From the NCBI RefSeq assembly GCF_900074915.1, contig NZ_LT222319.1, positions 764,001-828,000 on the forward strand: 64,000 nucleotides of DNA, written 5' to 3'. This document shows positions 43,095 to 52,546 of this stretch, in pieces. Position 1 is the first letter of the stretch, and each line of letters starts with the position of its first letter. The notes beneath the pieces were generated by a model. The model saw only the letters and a list, made by a program, of their open reading frames with translations. It did no database searches and was not told where the DNA came from. Source of the stretch: Pseudomonas cerasi. Its GTDB lineage: Bacteria > Pseudomonadota > Gammaproteobacteria > Pseudomonadales > Pseudomonadaceae. The translations under genes and the position numbers were made by a program.

Positions 43095-43845
43095 CGACCG
43101 TCCGCTGATCTTCGTCGACCTGGACGACACGCTGTTCCAGACCGCGCGCAAAACCCCGGCTGGCATTGAAAAGCACGTCGCAACGCTGGACATCACGGGT
43201 AATGCCAATGGCTACATGACCAACGTGCAGAAGTCGTTCGCGCACTGGCTGCTGGCGCATTCCGATGTGGTGCCGGTGACGGCGCGCAGTGTCGAGGCCT
43301 ACAGCCGGGTCAAACTGCCGTTCACCGCAGGTGCGATCTGCTCCCATGGTGGGGTGATGCTCGATGTCATGGGACGGCTGGACCATGACTGGAACGAACA
43401 GATGAAATCGACCCTGGCCAGTTACCAGTCGCGCCTGCATGAGCTGTCGGCGACGACACTGGCGATCGGTCAGGAGCTGGGGTTTTCATTGCGCGGCTGG
43501 GTGGTCGAAGAGGCGCAGTTGTTCCACTACGTGGTGACCAAGCACAACGAGAGCGATGACAGCATCCTCGGCAAAGTGCTGGCCGAAGTGCAGGCGCGTG
43601 GCTTGCTCGACGGCATGCATATTCATGGTAACGGCAACAATCTGGCCTTTCTGCCCGAAGGGCTGGCCAAGCGTTACGCGGTCCAGGAGTGGCTGCGACG
43701 CGACAAGGCGATCAATGGCGAACGCCCGGTGCTCGGTTTTGGCGACAGCATTACCGATCTGGGTTTCATGGAAGAGTGCCACTGGTGGGCGACGCCTGCC
43801 CGCAGTCAGTTGGCGAAAATGTTTGTCGGAGCAGCGCATGAGTGA
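43087..43845 (+). CDS. HAD-superfamily phosphatase of the ter metabolite cluster
   Basis: A 252 aa HAD hydrolase. Motif I is FVDLDDTLFQ, motif II VVPVTARSVE, and motif IV GFGDSITDLGFM; a Lys is in LAKRYAVQEWL. The overlap with both neighbours (8 bases on each side) indicates coupling. It would dephosphorylate the ribosylated intermediate (inference). Confidence 0.88.
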   Translation: MSNDRPLIFVDLDDTLFQTARKTPAGIEKHVATLDITGNANGYMTNVQKSFAHWLLAHSDVVPVTARSVEAYSRVKLPFTAGAICSHGGVMLDVMGRLDHDWNEQMKSTLASYQSRLHELSATTLAIGQELGFSLRGWVVEEAQLFHYVVTKHNESDDSILGKVLAEVQARGLLDGMHIHGNGNNLAFLPEGLAKRYAVQEWLRRDKAINGERPVLGFGDSITDLGFMEECHWWATPARSQLAKMFVGAAHE

Positions 43846-44932
43846 TCCCGTTCACGGGCTCGATACGGTCGGTAGTGGCAGTTACCTGCACGACGACGTG
43901 CATTTTCTGTTGCGCGGCGTGGCGATGCAGACCACCAGCGTCGAGGAGAAGGAGCGCCTGATTCAGACGCGACAGAAGCACTATTCGGAAATGATCAGCG
44001 AGGAGTCAGCGCCCAGCGTCGCTCACAAGGCGCTGTATGAGCGGGCGCTTAAGCAGAACGGCGCGCGCATGGCCGAAGATGTACAGGCCCTGGCCCAGGC
44101 GCTTGACAGCGAGTGCACAGGCGCTGAAATCATTCTGGTGTCGTTCGTGCGCGCCGGTCTGCCGCTGGGTGTGCTGTTGCGACGGGCGCTGATCGATCTG
44201 GGCTGCGAAGCGCACCACTACGGCATCAGTATCGTCCGTGATCGCGGCATTGATACGGTGGCGCTTGAAGCCATTATTTAGGCCCACGGCGCGCAGAACA
44301 TTGTGTTCGTCGACGGCTGGACCGGCAAGGGCGCGATTTCGGGGGAGATCCGTCGCAGTCTGGCGGGCGATACGCGCTTTCCGGATCAGCCACGGCTGGT
44401 GGTGCTGGCCGATCCGTGCGGCAGTGCCTGGCTGGCAGCGTCGGCAGAGGACTGGGTGATTCCGTCCGGCATTCTCGGTGCCACGGTGTCCGGTCTGGTG
44501 TCGCGCTCAATCTGGCCGACGGACGGCGGGCTGCACGGTTGCGTGGTGTACGAGCAGTTGCGGGACCACGACGTCACGCAGTCTTTTATTGAGCAGATCG
44601 ACAGCCAGCGTCGTCAAAACAGTTCTACGCTCACACTGATACCCTGGACGCTGCCTCAGCGAACCGAACTCAAGGCCGCCGCATTACAGGTGGTTGACCG
44701 TCTGGCCGAGCGCTTCGGGATCAATAACTTCAATCGCATCAAGCCGGGCATTGCCGAAGCCACCAGAGCGGTCATGCGCCGCGTGCCGGATCATGTACTG
44801 GTGCGCAACCTGGCTGACAGCGACGTGCAATTGCTGTTGCACCTGACCGAAAAAGCGGGGATTCCCGTCGAAGAAGTTGGCGATCTCCTGGGGCCCTATC
44901 GGGCTGTGACCATCATTCGGAGTCTGAGCTAA
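43838..44932 (+). pseudogene. ter-cluster PRTase/PELOTA (StiP-family) protein with in-frame premature stop
   Basis: A 364-codon frame broken only by TAG at 44279-44281, after ALEAII and before AHGAQNIVFVDGWTGKG. The protein is of the StiP/PELOTA-associated phosphoribosyltransferase type: LVSFVRAGLPLGVLLRRAL, VDGWTGKGAIS (PRPP-loop-like), SGILGATVSGLVS, and a C-terminal PELOTA RNA-binding-like domain (ADSDVQLLLHLTEKAGI). A one-base change from Glu, Gln or Lys would give the TAG. The truncated product of about 147 residues lacks the PRPP-like loop. It overlaps the upstream HAD gene by 8 bases and the downstream gene start (TAATG), so translation coupling may also be impaired. Confidence 0.85.
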
Positions 44933-45882
44933 TGGCCTTATTCTCGCCTTATGCGCTGGGGGCAACGCTGTACATGCCCGCGACCCGGGACGATATCGTC
45001 GATGTGGTGTTCGGTGAAAAGATTCCCGAGCTGCGTTCGCTGGTCGTCTGTCTGGAAGACGCCGTAGCACTGACCGATGTCGACACGGCGTTACTCAATC
45101 TTCGTCAGGTACTCACCCGTATCCGCGATCGTGGCGGTCGTCCGGCCGACGGTCCGCTGCTGTTCGTGCGTCCAAGAGACGCTGCGATGGCGCGAATTCT
45201 CAACGACTGGCCGCTGATGGCGCACGTCGACGGTTTCGTTGTTCCCAAGCTCTCGCTGAAAAGTCTGACGAACTGGGAGCAGTCTGTTACCAACCCGGCG
45301 CTGGCGTTGATGCCTACACTGGAAACCCCGGAGGTGTTCGATCCTTCGGCAATGGTCGAACTTGGGCAAGCGCTGAAAGCCAGTCTGTACGAGCGGATCA
45401 TCGCGTTGCGCATCGGTGGCAATGACCTGATGGGCTGTCTGGGGCTGCGCCGCAATCCGGCCATGACCCTGTATTCGACGCCCATGGGCTATGTGATCCC
45501 GATGCTGGCGGGAGTGATGGGCTCGCAGGGTTTTGCACTCACCGCGCCGGTGTTCGAGCAACTGGCCACACCTGACATTCTGGAACATGAACTGGCGCTG
45601 GATATTACCAATGGGTTGGTCGGTAAAACGGCAATTCACCCCTCGCAGGTCAATATCATTCAGAATGCACTACGCGTCAGTCTGGAGGACATGAACTCCG
45701 CCCGGATGATTTTGAACTCTGTGGCCCCCGCAGTGTTCAAGTACAACGACGCGATGTGTGAACCGGCTACCCACTATAAATGGGCAACCCACATCATGGA
45801 GCGCGCCAAATGGCATGGAGTGTTATCCGCACCCGCTTCGATCATGGATGCCAGCATTCGACTCGCTGAGGCAGTTAGCTAG
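44932..45882 (+). CDS. HpcH/HpaI aldolase/citrate lyase beta-like protein of the ter cluster
   Basis: A 316 aa TIM-barrel protein of the CitE-like family: LVVCLEDAVAL (metal and acid site), FVVPKLS, LMPTLETPEVF, RIGGNDLMGCLG. It is found in ter-associated metabolite clusters. It would form or break a C-C bond on the nucleoside-like product (inference). Its start overlaps the previous stop. Confidence 0.85.
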   Translation: MALFSPYALGATLYMPATRDDIVDVVFGEKIPELRSLVVCLEDAVALTDVDTALLNLRQVLTRIRDRGGRPADGPLLFVRPRDAAMARILNDWPLMAHVDGFVVPKLSLKSLTNWEQSVTNPALALMPTLETPEVFDPSAMVELGQALKASLYERIIALRIGGNDLMGCLGLRRNPAMTLYSTPMGYVIPMLAGVMGSQGFALTAPVFEQLATPDILEHELALDITNGLVGKTAIHPSQVNIIQNALRVSLEDMNSARMILNSVAPAVFKYNDAMCEPATHYKWATHIMERAKWHGVLSAPASIMDASIRLAEAVS

Positions 45883-46629
45883 ATGATAGAACCTGACCTT
45901 GAAACCGTAGAACCCGATCTTGAATCAGCAGGACCCGACCTTGAAATCGAAGTTGAACAACGCCTGTTGGCGGTTTTCGATTTTGACGGGACCATCACCC
46001 GACACGACAGCTTCGTGCCGTTTCTCAAGTTCGCCTTTGGGCAACGAGCCTTCTCTGTGCGTATGGCCCGGCTGGTATTGCCGAGCATCGGCTTTCTCGC
46101 CAAGCGCGTGACCCGCGACGAACTGAAAGGCCGCCTGATCAAGGCCTTCCTCAGTGGCGTCGAAGTGCAGTGGCTGCAGCAGAAGGCTGAAGCGTTCTGC
46201 CAGTCGCACTGGAAACGCCTGATGCGTCCTGCCGCGCTGGAGTCTATTGCCGCTGAAATCGAGAAGGGTGCCATTGTCACGCTTTGTTCAGCATCGCCTG
46301 CTATGGTCCTGCAACCTTTCGCTGATCGCCTGAAAGTAGAGCTGATCGGTACCAATCTGGAAGTGATCGACGGCAAGCTGACCGGCTTGATCGAAGGCAG
46401 CAACTGCCGTTGCGACTCGAAAGTTGCGCGCCTGGAGAGCGTTTACGGGCCATTGACCCAGTTCCGTGTTCGCGCCTGGGGCGACACCCGAGGTGACCAC
46501 GAATTGCTCGCCGCTGCTCAGGATGCGCACTGGCGTTTGTTCCATCCGACGTGGCGTCGAGGCCGCTATAAAGGCCCCGTTAACGCCAAGTTACACAATC
46601 CTGATGGCAAAGACGGGCCAACACGGTAA
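45883..46629 (+). CDS. HAD phosphatase (SerB-like) with a repeated acidic N-terminus
   Basis: A 248 aa HAD hydrolase: motif I VFDFDGTITRHDSF, TLCSASPAMVL as motif II, and RVRAWGDTRGDHELL late. The first 22 residues are a three-fold heptad repeat (EPDLE-x-x) from a 21-base tandem repeat at 45889-45951, outside the catalytic domain. The ATG abuts the previous stop (TAG-ATG). It is the last of the metabolite genes before terZ. Confidence 0.87.
   Translation: MIEPDLETVEPDLESAGPDLEIEVEQRLLAVFDFDGTITRHDSFVPFLKFAFGQRAFSVRMARLVLPSIGFLAKRVTRDELKGRLIKAFLSGVEVQWLQQKAEAFCQSHWKRLMRPAALESIAAEIEKGAIVTLCSASPAMVLQPFADRLKVELIGTNLEVIDGKLTGLIEGSNCRCDSKVARLESVYGPLTQFRVRAWGDTRGDHELLAAAQDAHWRLFHPTWRRGRYKGPVNAKLHNPDGKDGPTR
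45889..45951 (+). repeat. Three 21-base tandem repeats in the HAD gene 5' end
   Basis: GAACCTGACCTTGAAACCGT-A and two near copies encode EPDLETV-EPDLESA-GPDLEIE. The copies differ at a few third positions and code for an acidic tail. Copy-number change would be in frame. Confidence 0.8.
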
Positions 46630-46675
46630 GGCTGTAACACTTTTATCCGAAATCCAACGTCACATGGAGCGAAAA

Positions 46676-47269
46676 ATGGCACTCACTTTGGCAAAGAACC
46701 AGACGATCTCACTCGAGAAAACTGCTGGTACAGGCCTCAAGAAAGTCAGCATGGGACTTGGATGGGACCCTGAAAAAGCCAGTGGTTTCTTCGGTAAATT
46801 GCTCGGTGGTGGCGGCGGCGATATCGACCTGGATGCCTCGTGCATCATGCTCGACGCCGACAAAAAGCCCCTCGATCTGGTCTGGTTCCGCCAGCTGCAA
46901 TCGCGTGACGGTGCCATTCAGCATTCGGGTGACAACCGTACCGGCGAAGGCGCGGGCGACGATGAAACCATCAGCGTCGATCTGGAAAAACTGCCTGCCA
47001 CGGTCAAATACCTGGTGTTCACCGTCAATTCGTTCACCGGTCAGAATTTCGAAAAAGTCGCCAACGCCTACTGCCGTATTGTCGACCTGGGCAGCCGTAA
47101 CGAACTGGGCCGCTTTGATCTGTCCGAAAAAGGTCAGCACACCGGCGTGGTGATGTCCTATCTGGCGCGCACCCCTGCAGGTTGGGATTTCACCGCAGTA
47201 GGGCAGGTCACCAATGGCCGTACTGCAGATGATCTGGTCGAGCTGGCGATCGGGGCTGTACGCGCATGA
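46676..47269 (+). CDS. terZ: TerZ/TerD-family calcium-binding stress protein
   Basis: A 197 aa TerD-domain protein. It keeps both acidic loops: DIDLDASCIMLD and HSGDNRTGEGAGDDE, typical of Ca2+-binding TerD/Z. GGAG 7 bases upstream supports the start at 46676. Its stop overlaps terA (ATGA). TerD-family proteins bind membranes in a calcium-dependent way and work with TerB/TerC in resistance to tellurite, phage and colicins. Confidence 0.9.
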   Translation: MALTLAKNQTISLEKTAGTGLKKVSMGLGWDPEKASGFFGKLLGGGGGDIDLDASCIMLDADKKPLDLVWFRQLQSRDGAIQHSGDNRTGEGAGDDETISVDLEKLPATVKYLVFTVNSFTGQNFEKVANAYCRIVDLGSRNELGRFDLSEKGQHTGVVMSYLARTPAGWDFTAVGQVTNGRTADDLVELAIGAVRA

Positions 47270-48465
47270 CCCAACTTGTCCCGGGCGCCAACGCGCCGGT
47301 CGCTGCGGGCCCGCTGACGGTGGAAGTTATTTACTCTCCGCTCGCGGATGCGGATATCGATGTGTCTGCGTTCCTACTGACCGGTTCCGGCAAGGTCCGT
47401 GGCGATCAGGATATGTGTTTCTACGGCCAGAAAAGCGTGAACGGCGGTGCGCTGCAGCAGACGGAAGCGTCAGCCGGACGCGCAGTGTTCAGCCTTGACC
47501 CGAGCCGTCTGGACTCGGTTATCGAGAAGGTGGCCCTGACGGCGACCATCTATGAGAACAAGGCCAGTTTTGGCAGCGTGTCGCGCCTGGCCTTGAACAT
47601 CACCGGTGGTATCGAAGCCGATATCCCTACCAGCGGCATGAAAGAAACCGCGTTGATTCTGGGCGAGTTCTACCTGCGTCAGGGGGCATGGAAGTTCCGT
47701 TGCGTGGCCCAGGGTTTTGCTGGTGGCCTTGAGCCGTTGGCGAAAAACTTCGGCGTTGAAGTCGCCGCGCCGCAGGATCAGCCTGCACCTGCACCTGCAC
47801 CTGCACCTGCACCTGCACCTGCACCTGTTCCAGCGCCTGTGCCCAAGTCGACCGTCAGTCTGAGCAAGATCACGCTCGACAAGACCCGTGCTTCGATCAG
47901 TCTGGAAAAGTCCAGTGCCGGTTTCGGTGAGATTCGGGTCAACCTGAACTGGAACCGTCGTAACGACAGCAAGGGCGGTGGCTTCTTCTCTATGAAGAAG
48001 AGCAATGCCATCGACCTTGATGTAGGCTGCCTCTTCGAAATGCAGGACGGTCTCAAAGGCGCTGTTCAGGCGCTGGGCAACTCGTTCGGTTCGCTCAACA
48101 CCGAGCCGTTCATCAAGTTGATGGGCGATGACCGTACCGGCTCGATCAGCGACGGTGAGTGGCTGCATATCAATGGCGCGCACTGGAGCAAGATCCGTCG
48201 CATCCTGGTCTACGCGTTCATCTATGAAGGTGCGCCGAACTGGAAGGAAACCGACGGGGTCGTCACCATTCACGCGCCGGGCCAGCCGCCCATCGAGGTT
48301 CGCCTCAATGAAGAGGGCGGTCGCCAGGGCATGTGTGCCATTGCCCTGCTGGAAAATGACAACGGTGCGGTCAAGGTGACGCGTCGTGTGGATTTCCATA
48401 ACGGCCACAGCAACATGGATAAAGCCTACGGATGGGGCATGCGCTGGGCTGCAGGTTCCAAGTAA
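47266..48465 (+). CDS. terA: TerA-like protein with two TerD-related domains joined by an Ala-Pro linker
   Basis: A 399 aa protein. The first TerD-like domain (1-165) lacks the GDNRTG calcium loop. The linker (about 172-190) is alternating Ala-Pro from a hexanucleotide repeat. The second domain (195-399) has FIKLMGDDRTGSISDGEW and IDLDVGCLFEM, so the Ca-loop is partly kept. It starts within the terZ stop. Confidence 0.88.
   Translation: MTQLVPGANAPVAAGPLTVEVIYSPLADADIDVSAFLLTGSGKVRGDQDMCFYGQKSVNGGALQQTEASAGRAVFSLDPSRLDSVIEKVALTATIYENKASFGSVSRLALNITGGIEADIPTSGMKETALILGEFYLRQGAWKFRCVAQGFAGGLEPLAKNFGVEVAAPQDQPAPAPAPAPAPAPAPVPAPVPKSTVSLSKITLDKTRASISLEKSSAGFGEIRVNLNWNRRNDSKGGGFFSMKKSNAIDLDVGCLFEMQDGLKGAVQALGNSFGSLNTEPFIKLMGDDRTGSISDGEWLHINGAHWSKIRRILVYAFIYEGAPNWKETDGVVTIHAPGQPPIEVRLNEEGGRQGMCAIALLENDNGAVKVTRRVDFHNGHSNMDKAYGWGMRWAAGSK
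47782..47827 (+). repeat. Hexanucleotide tandem repeat (CCTGCA) in terA linker
   Basis: Seven exact copies of CCTGCA followed by CCTG code for the Ala-Pro linker between the two TerD-like domains. Slippage would change linker length without frameshift. Confidence 0.85.
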
Positions 48466-48515
48466 ACATACCGTGGTATTTCTGGGCTGGCTGTGCCGCC
48501 TCATGGGAGATAGAC

Positions 48516-48965
48516 ATGCTGGACTGGTTGAAAACAAACGCAACAGCTGCTCGCGACAAGCTGGCTTCGGAAGTCTCGAAGTTCAAGAATCGCGAATTCA
48601 TGGAGGCTGTGGTTTCCGGCTGTGCTCTGGTATCGGCCGCAGACGGTGATATCAGCTCCAGTGAAAAGCAGAAAATGGCCGGCTTCATTCAGAACTCTCA
48701 GGAACTGAAAGTTTTCGACATGAAGGACGTCATCCAGGGCTTCCAGGAAGCCTGCTCAAAGTTCGAGTTCGATTTTGAAATTGGTCGTGCCGAGGCCTTG
48801 AAAACCATCGGCAAGATCAAAAAGAAAGAAGATGCAGCCCGTTTGCTGGTGCGCGTCTGCTGTGCTATCGGCGGCGCCGATGGCAGCTTCGATGAGAAAG
48901 AGCGGGAAGTCTGCCGCACGATCTGTCGAGAGCTTGGCCTCAACCCGTCCGATTTCGACCTGTAA
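48516..48965 (+). CDS. terB: TerB tellurite-resistance-type protein
   Basis: A 149 aa all-alpha protein with the TerB motif CALVSAADGDISSSEKQKMA, then CCAIGGADGSFDEKEREVCR, the second metal-binding acidic motif. Length is as for TerB (about 150). GGGAGA precedes the ATG at 48516. TerB links TerC in the membrane to cytosolic partners. Confidence 0.92.
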   Translation: MLDWLKTNATAARDKLASEVSKFKNREFMEAVVSGCALVSAADGDISSSEKQKMAGFIQNSQELKVFDMKDVIQGFQEACSKFEFDFEIGRAEALKTIGKIKKKEDAARLLVRVCCAIGGADGSFDEKEREVCRTICRELGLNPSDFDL

Positions 48966-48991
48966 TTTTTTACCCTAAGGAACGCAGTTAA

Positions 48992-50026
48992 ATGGAAAGC
49001 ACCTCTCTAGGCTTCCCTCCACTCACGATGGCGGTTTTCGTCGGTCTGGCCGTTACGGCCATGGCTATCGACATGTTCTCCCACCGGGGAAACAAGCCAA
49101 TCACCCTCGCGCAAGCCTCGGCGTGGTCGATTTTCTGGGTCGCCATTTCGCTGGCCTTCGCCGGTTTCCTGTATGTCCAGCACGGCTCTGAAGTCGCCAC
49201 GCTGTTCGTGACCGGTTACGCGCTGGAAAAAGTGTTAAGCGTCGACAACCTGTTCGTGTTCATGGCGTTGTTCTCCTGGTTCAAGATTCCGGATGGCCTG
49301 CGCCACCGCGTTCTGTACTGGGGCATCATCGGCGCCATCGTCTTCCGCGGCATCTTCGTCGCCATCGGTACCGGCCTTCTGGCGCTGGGTCCATGGGTCG
49401 AAGTGGTGTTTGCGGTCATCGTTGCCTGGACAGCCATCATGATGCTCAGGGCGGGCGATGACGACGACGAAGAAGTCGACTACTCGCAACACATGGCTTA
49501 TCGCTTCGCCAAGAAGCTGTTCCCGGTGTGGCCAAAACTGCACGGCAGCAACTTCTTCGTTCGTCGCTCGGTTCTCGAGCAGGAAGTCAAAAAGCCTGAA
49601 AACGCCGGTATCACGCTGGCGGCCAAAGGCGCTCTGTTCGCGACCCCGCTGTTCCTGTGTCTGGTTGTGGCGGAAATCTCCGACGTGCTGTTCGCGTTCG
49701 ACTCCGTGCCTGCAATCATCGCCGTGAGCCGCGAGCCGCTGATCGTATTCTCGGCCATGCTGTTCGCGATTCTCGGTCTGCGTACCCTGTACTTCGTTCT
49801 GGAAGCCCTCAAGCGCTACCTGGTGCACCTGGAGAAAGCGGTTATCGCCTTGCTGTTCTTCATCGCCGTCAAACTGGGCCTGAATGCAACCAACCACCTG
49901 TTCCATCACGGTTACGAGATCAGCGCCAACACCAGCCTGCTGGTTGTGGTCGTCGTATTGATCATCGGTATCGTTGCAAGCCTGCTTTTCCCGGGCAAAG
50001 ACGAATCCGCGGAAGAAAAAGCGTAA
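48992..50026 (+). CDS. terC: TerC integral membrane protein
   Basis: A 344 aa protein with about nine transmembrane helices and the family motifs KVLSVDNLFVFMALFSWFKI, FSDVLFAFDSVPAI-type acidic signature (ISDVLFAFDSVPAI) and GLRTLYFVL. The acidic residues in membrane suggest metal ion handling. It follows terB by 26 bases. Confidence 0.94.
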   Translation: MESTSLGFPPLTMAVFVGLAVTAMAIDMFSHRGNKPITLAQASAWSIFWVAISLAFAGFLYVQHGSEVATLFVTGYALEKVLSVDNLFVFMALFSWFKIPDGLRHRVLYWGIIGAIVFRGIFVAIGTGLLALGPWVEVVFAVIVAWTAIMMLRAGDDDDEEVDYSQHMAYRFAKKLFPVWPKLHGSNFFVRRSVLEQEVKKPENAGITLAAKGALFATPLFLCLVVAEISDVLFAFDSVPAIIAVSREPLIVFSAMLFAILGLRTLYFVLEALKRYLVHLEKAVIALLFFIAVKLGLNATNHLFHHGYEISANTSLLVVVVVLIIGIVASLLFPGKDESAEEKA

Positions 50027-50053
50027 ACACTGGATAAAGGAGATAAACGAATC

Positions 50054-50629
50054 ATGGCTTTGACTCTGCAAAAAGGTGGCAACCTTTCGCTGTCGAAAAC
50101 CGACCCTACCCTGACCAACGTATTGATCGGTCTGGGCTGGGATCCGCGAGCCACTGACGGACAGGATTTCGACCTGGACGCCAGCGCATTCCTGTTGGCC
50201 GCCAATGGCAAGGTCCGCAGTGAAGCTGACTTCATTTTCTACAACCAGCTCAAGAGCGCCGACGGTTCTGTCGAGCACACCGGTGACAACCGTACCGGTG
50301 CTGGCGACGGCGATGACGAAGTCCTCAAGGTCGATCTGGCCCGTGTCCCTGCCGATGTGGAGAAAGTTGTTTTCGTCGTGACCATTCACGACGCAGACAG
50401 CCGCAAGCAGAACTTCGGTCAGGTGGGTGGCTCGTTCATTCGCGTATTGAATGAGCAGTCAGGTTCTGAAGTTGTTCGCTACGACCTGGCAGAAGACGCT
50501 TCCACTGAAACCGCGATGATTTTCGCCGAACTGTACCGCAACAATGGCGAGTGGAAGTTCCGCGCCGTGGGTAGCGGTTTTGCCGGTGGACTGAAAGCCG
50601 TAGCCAACTCTTTCGGCATGAATTTCTGA
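50054..50629 (+). CDS. terD: TerD calcium-binding stress protein
   Basis: A 191 aa TerD domain with both acidic loops intact: [19 protein letters not shown] and [15 protein letters not shown], and the terminal [18 protein letters not shown]. It is about 70 percent similar by eye to the next gene, so the two arose by duplication. AAGGAG lies upstream. Confidence 0.93.
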   Translation: MALTLQKGGNLSLSKTDPTLTNVLIGLGWDPRATDGQDFDLDASAFLLAANGKVRSEADFIFYNQLKSADGSVEHTGDNRTGAGDGDDEVLKVDLARVPADVEKVVFVVTIHDADSRKQNFGQVGGSFIRVLNEQSGSEVVRYDLAEDASTETAMIFAELYRNNGEWKFRAVGSGFAGGLKAVANSFGMNF

Positions 50630-50666
50630 TTCACGCCCAACCACTTTTCTGGAAAGGATCAAGAAC

Positions 50667-51245
50667 ATGGCAGTAAGTCTGAGTAAAGGTGGCAACGTTT
50701 CCCTGTCCAAAGAGGCTCCTGGCCTGACAGAAATCACCGTGGGCCTGGGCTGGGATCCGCGTGTGACCGATGGCACCGAGTTCGACCTGGATGCTTCGAT
50801 CTTCATCGTTGGCGAAAATGGCAAAGTGCTGGACGACAGCAGTTTCATTTTCTACAACAACAAGAAGTCGGCTGATGGTTCAGTCGAGCACCTGGGCGAT
50901 AACCGTTCAGGCGCTGGCGAAGGCGATGACGAGTCGGTAACGGTCAAGCTCACTGGCCTGGCAGCGGCAGTGAAGAAGCTGGTTTTCGCGGTTACCATCC
51001 ATTCCGCTGAAGAGCGCAAGCAAAGCTTTGGCCAGGTTTCCAACGCTTACATCCGCGTTGTGAACAAGGCTGACGGCAAGGAAGTTGCTCGTTACGACCT
51101 GTCGGAAGATGCATCGACCGAAACCGCGATGATCTTCGGCGAGTTGTATCGCAATGGCGAAGAGTTCAAGTTCAAGGCCATTGGCCAGGGCTTTGCCGGC
51201 GGTCTGAAGCCTTTGGCAGAAGCTCACGGCGTGGCAATCGGCTAA
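50667..51245 (+). CDS. terE: TerE/TerD-family calcium-binding stress protein
   Basis: A 192 aa paralog of the preceding gene with the same loops: [19 protein letters not shown] and [15 protein letters not shown], ending [25 protein letters not shown] lies upstream. It is the last gene of the ter unit and is followed by a strong terminator. Confidence 0.92.
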   Translation: MAVSLSKGGNVSLSKEAPGLTEITVGLGWDPRVTDGTEFDLDASIFIVGENGKVLDDSSFIFYNNKKSADGSVEHLGDNRSGAGEGDDESVTVKLTGLAAAVKKLVFAVTIHSAEERKQSFGQVSNAYIRVVNKADGKEVARYDLSEDASTETAMIFGELYRNGEEFKFKAIGQGFAGGLKPLAEAHGVAIG

Positions 51246-51263
51246 ACCCGAGCAGCGCCCAAT

Positions 51264-51296
51264 AAAAACCCCCGCCAGCGATGGCGGGGTTTTTTT
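51264..51296 (+). terminator. Strong intrinsic terminator of the ter operon
   Basis: A-run, CCCCCGCCA, GCGA loop, TGGCGGGG, then T7. The stem includes the A/T tracts and would terminate on both strands. Confidence 0.92.
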
Positions 51297-51312
51297 ATTG
51301 GGTGCTGATCAT

Positions 51313-51424
51313 AGCTATCGTTCCTCACGCTCCAGCGTGGGAATGCAGTTCACGACGCTCTGCGTCGTCAAGAGAACGCGGAGCGTCCGGAAAGGCATGC
51401 GACGCAGAGCGCCACACGATAGTT
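51313..51424. repeat. Third copy of the dispersed palindromic repeat
   Basis: The same unit as at 27.2 kb: CACGCTCCAGCGTG core at 51326-51339 followed by GGAATGC, then GACGCTCTGCGTC and GGCATGCGACGC. It lies between the ter terminator and the AIM24 gene. Confidence 0.85.
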
Positions 51425-51469
51425 GCAAGTGCGCAGCACAGTCTTCGGTCCAATAACGTAGTGCTGAAG

Positions 51470-52546
51470 TTAACGTTCGCTTCTGCCCACACCCGATGGT
51501 CCTGCGGCCAGCATGCGCCCGGCCAGTCGAGAGAAGGGCAGGCTTTGCAGCCATACTGTGCCGGGGCCGGTCAGTCTGGCGAAGAAAACCCCTTCGCCGC
51601 CGAACAGCATCGACTTGATGCCGCCACCGACCGTGCGGATATCGTAATCGACGGTCTGGGTCATGGCTGCCAGGCAGCCGGTGTCGACGTCCAGCGCTTC
51701 GCCTGCCGTCAGTTCGATCTTGCGCACCGTGCCGCCCATGTGCACGAACACCCAGCCGTCACCTTCCAGCTTTTGCAGGATGAAACCTTCGCCCCCGAAC
51801 AGACCGGTGAGGATTTTCTTCTGGAACTGGATACCGATGGAGACGCCCTTGGCGCCAGCCAGAAAACTGTCTTTCTGACAGATCAGCCTGCCGCCGAAGT
51901 CGCGCAGGTTGAGCGGCAGTATCGTGCCGGGGTAGGGCGCTGCAAACGCCACGCGGCCCTTGCCTGAACCCTGTTGCGAAAACACCGTAGTGAACAGGCT
52001 CTCGCCGGTCAGCATGCGCTTGCCTGCACCGAACAGCGAACCCAGCAGCCCGGACGATTGATTGCTGCCGTCGCCGAAGATGGTCTCCATCTGCACGTCG
52101 CAGGTCTTGTACATCATCGCTCCGGCTTCGGCGACGGCGCTTTCGCCAGGGTCAAGCTCCAGTTCGATGAACTGGGTTTCCGTGCCGTACAGCTTGAAGT
52201 CCACGCCATCGGCGGTCTGCGCCAGGCCATAGCCGCCCGAGGCGTTCGGGTCGCGCGTAAACGAAGGGCGTCTGGCGGGCACAGAGGCCGGCGCGGGTGT
52301 CGGGGCTGCCTGCGCCGGCAGCGCGGACGGCCTGGGCTGGATCATGTCCGGCGTCGGCTCAGGAAAAGGCGTCACCCCGTCCTTCTTCATGGCGCGCACC
52401 TGCGGCACCTGATAGATCGGCTGCCAGTCCGGCATGCCCTGCTTCCAGCACCACGCGCCGGGCGACTCACGGGCAATCAGCCGCGCAGCATCCGCGTCCA
52501 TCGGGCCGAGTTGCTTGCCCGCGTTCATCACAAACCATTGTTCCAA
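51470..52546 (-). CDS. AIM24/TIGR00266-family protein with N-terminal GYF_2 domain
   Basis: A 358 aa protein. The N-terminus is a GYF_2-like domain (EQWFVMNAGKQLGPMDADAA, PDWQPIYQVPQV). A Pro/Ala-rich linker (about 75-105) follows, then an AIM24-type beta-rich domain with FIELELDPGESAVAEAGAMMYK and GGEGFILQKLEGDGWVFVHMGG. Function unknown. These proteins often lie near ter genes, stress proteins or membrane enzymes. It is transcribed towards the ter terminator. Confidence 0.85.
   Translation of the reverse strand: MEQWFVMNAGKQLGPMDADAARLIARESPGAWCWKQGMPDWQPIYQVPQVRAMKKDGVTPFPEPTPDMIQPRPSALPAQAAPTPAPASVPARRPSFTRDPNASGGYGLAQTADGVDFKLYGTETQFIELELDPGESAVAEAGAMMYKTCDVQMETIFGDGSNQSSGLLGSLFGAGKRMLTGESLFTTVFSQQGSGKGRVAFAAPYPGTILPLNLRDFGGRLICQKDSFLAGAKGVSIGIQFQKKILTGLFGGEGFILQKLEGDGWVFVHMGGTVRKIELTAGEALDVDTGCLAAMTQTVDYDIRTVGGGIKSMLFGGEGVFFARLTGPGTVWLQSLPFSRLAGRMLAAGPSGVGRSER

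Noticed and set aside
40176..44281. Recoding (suppression, selenocysteine or pyrrolysine) as an explanation of the two in-frame stops
   Set aside because: The codons are TAA and TAG in two unrelated enzymes; no selenocysteine element or suppressor tRNA is visible, and simple one-base nonsense mutations are enough.
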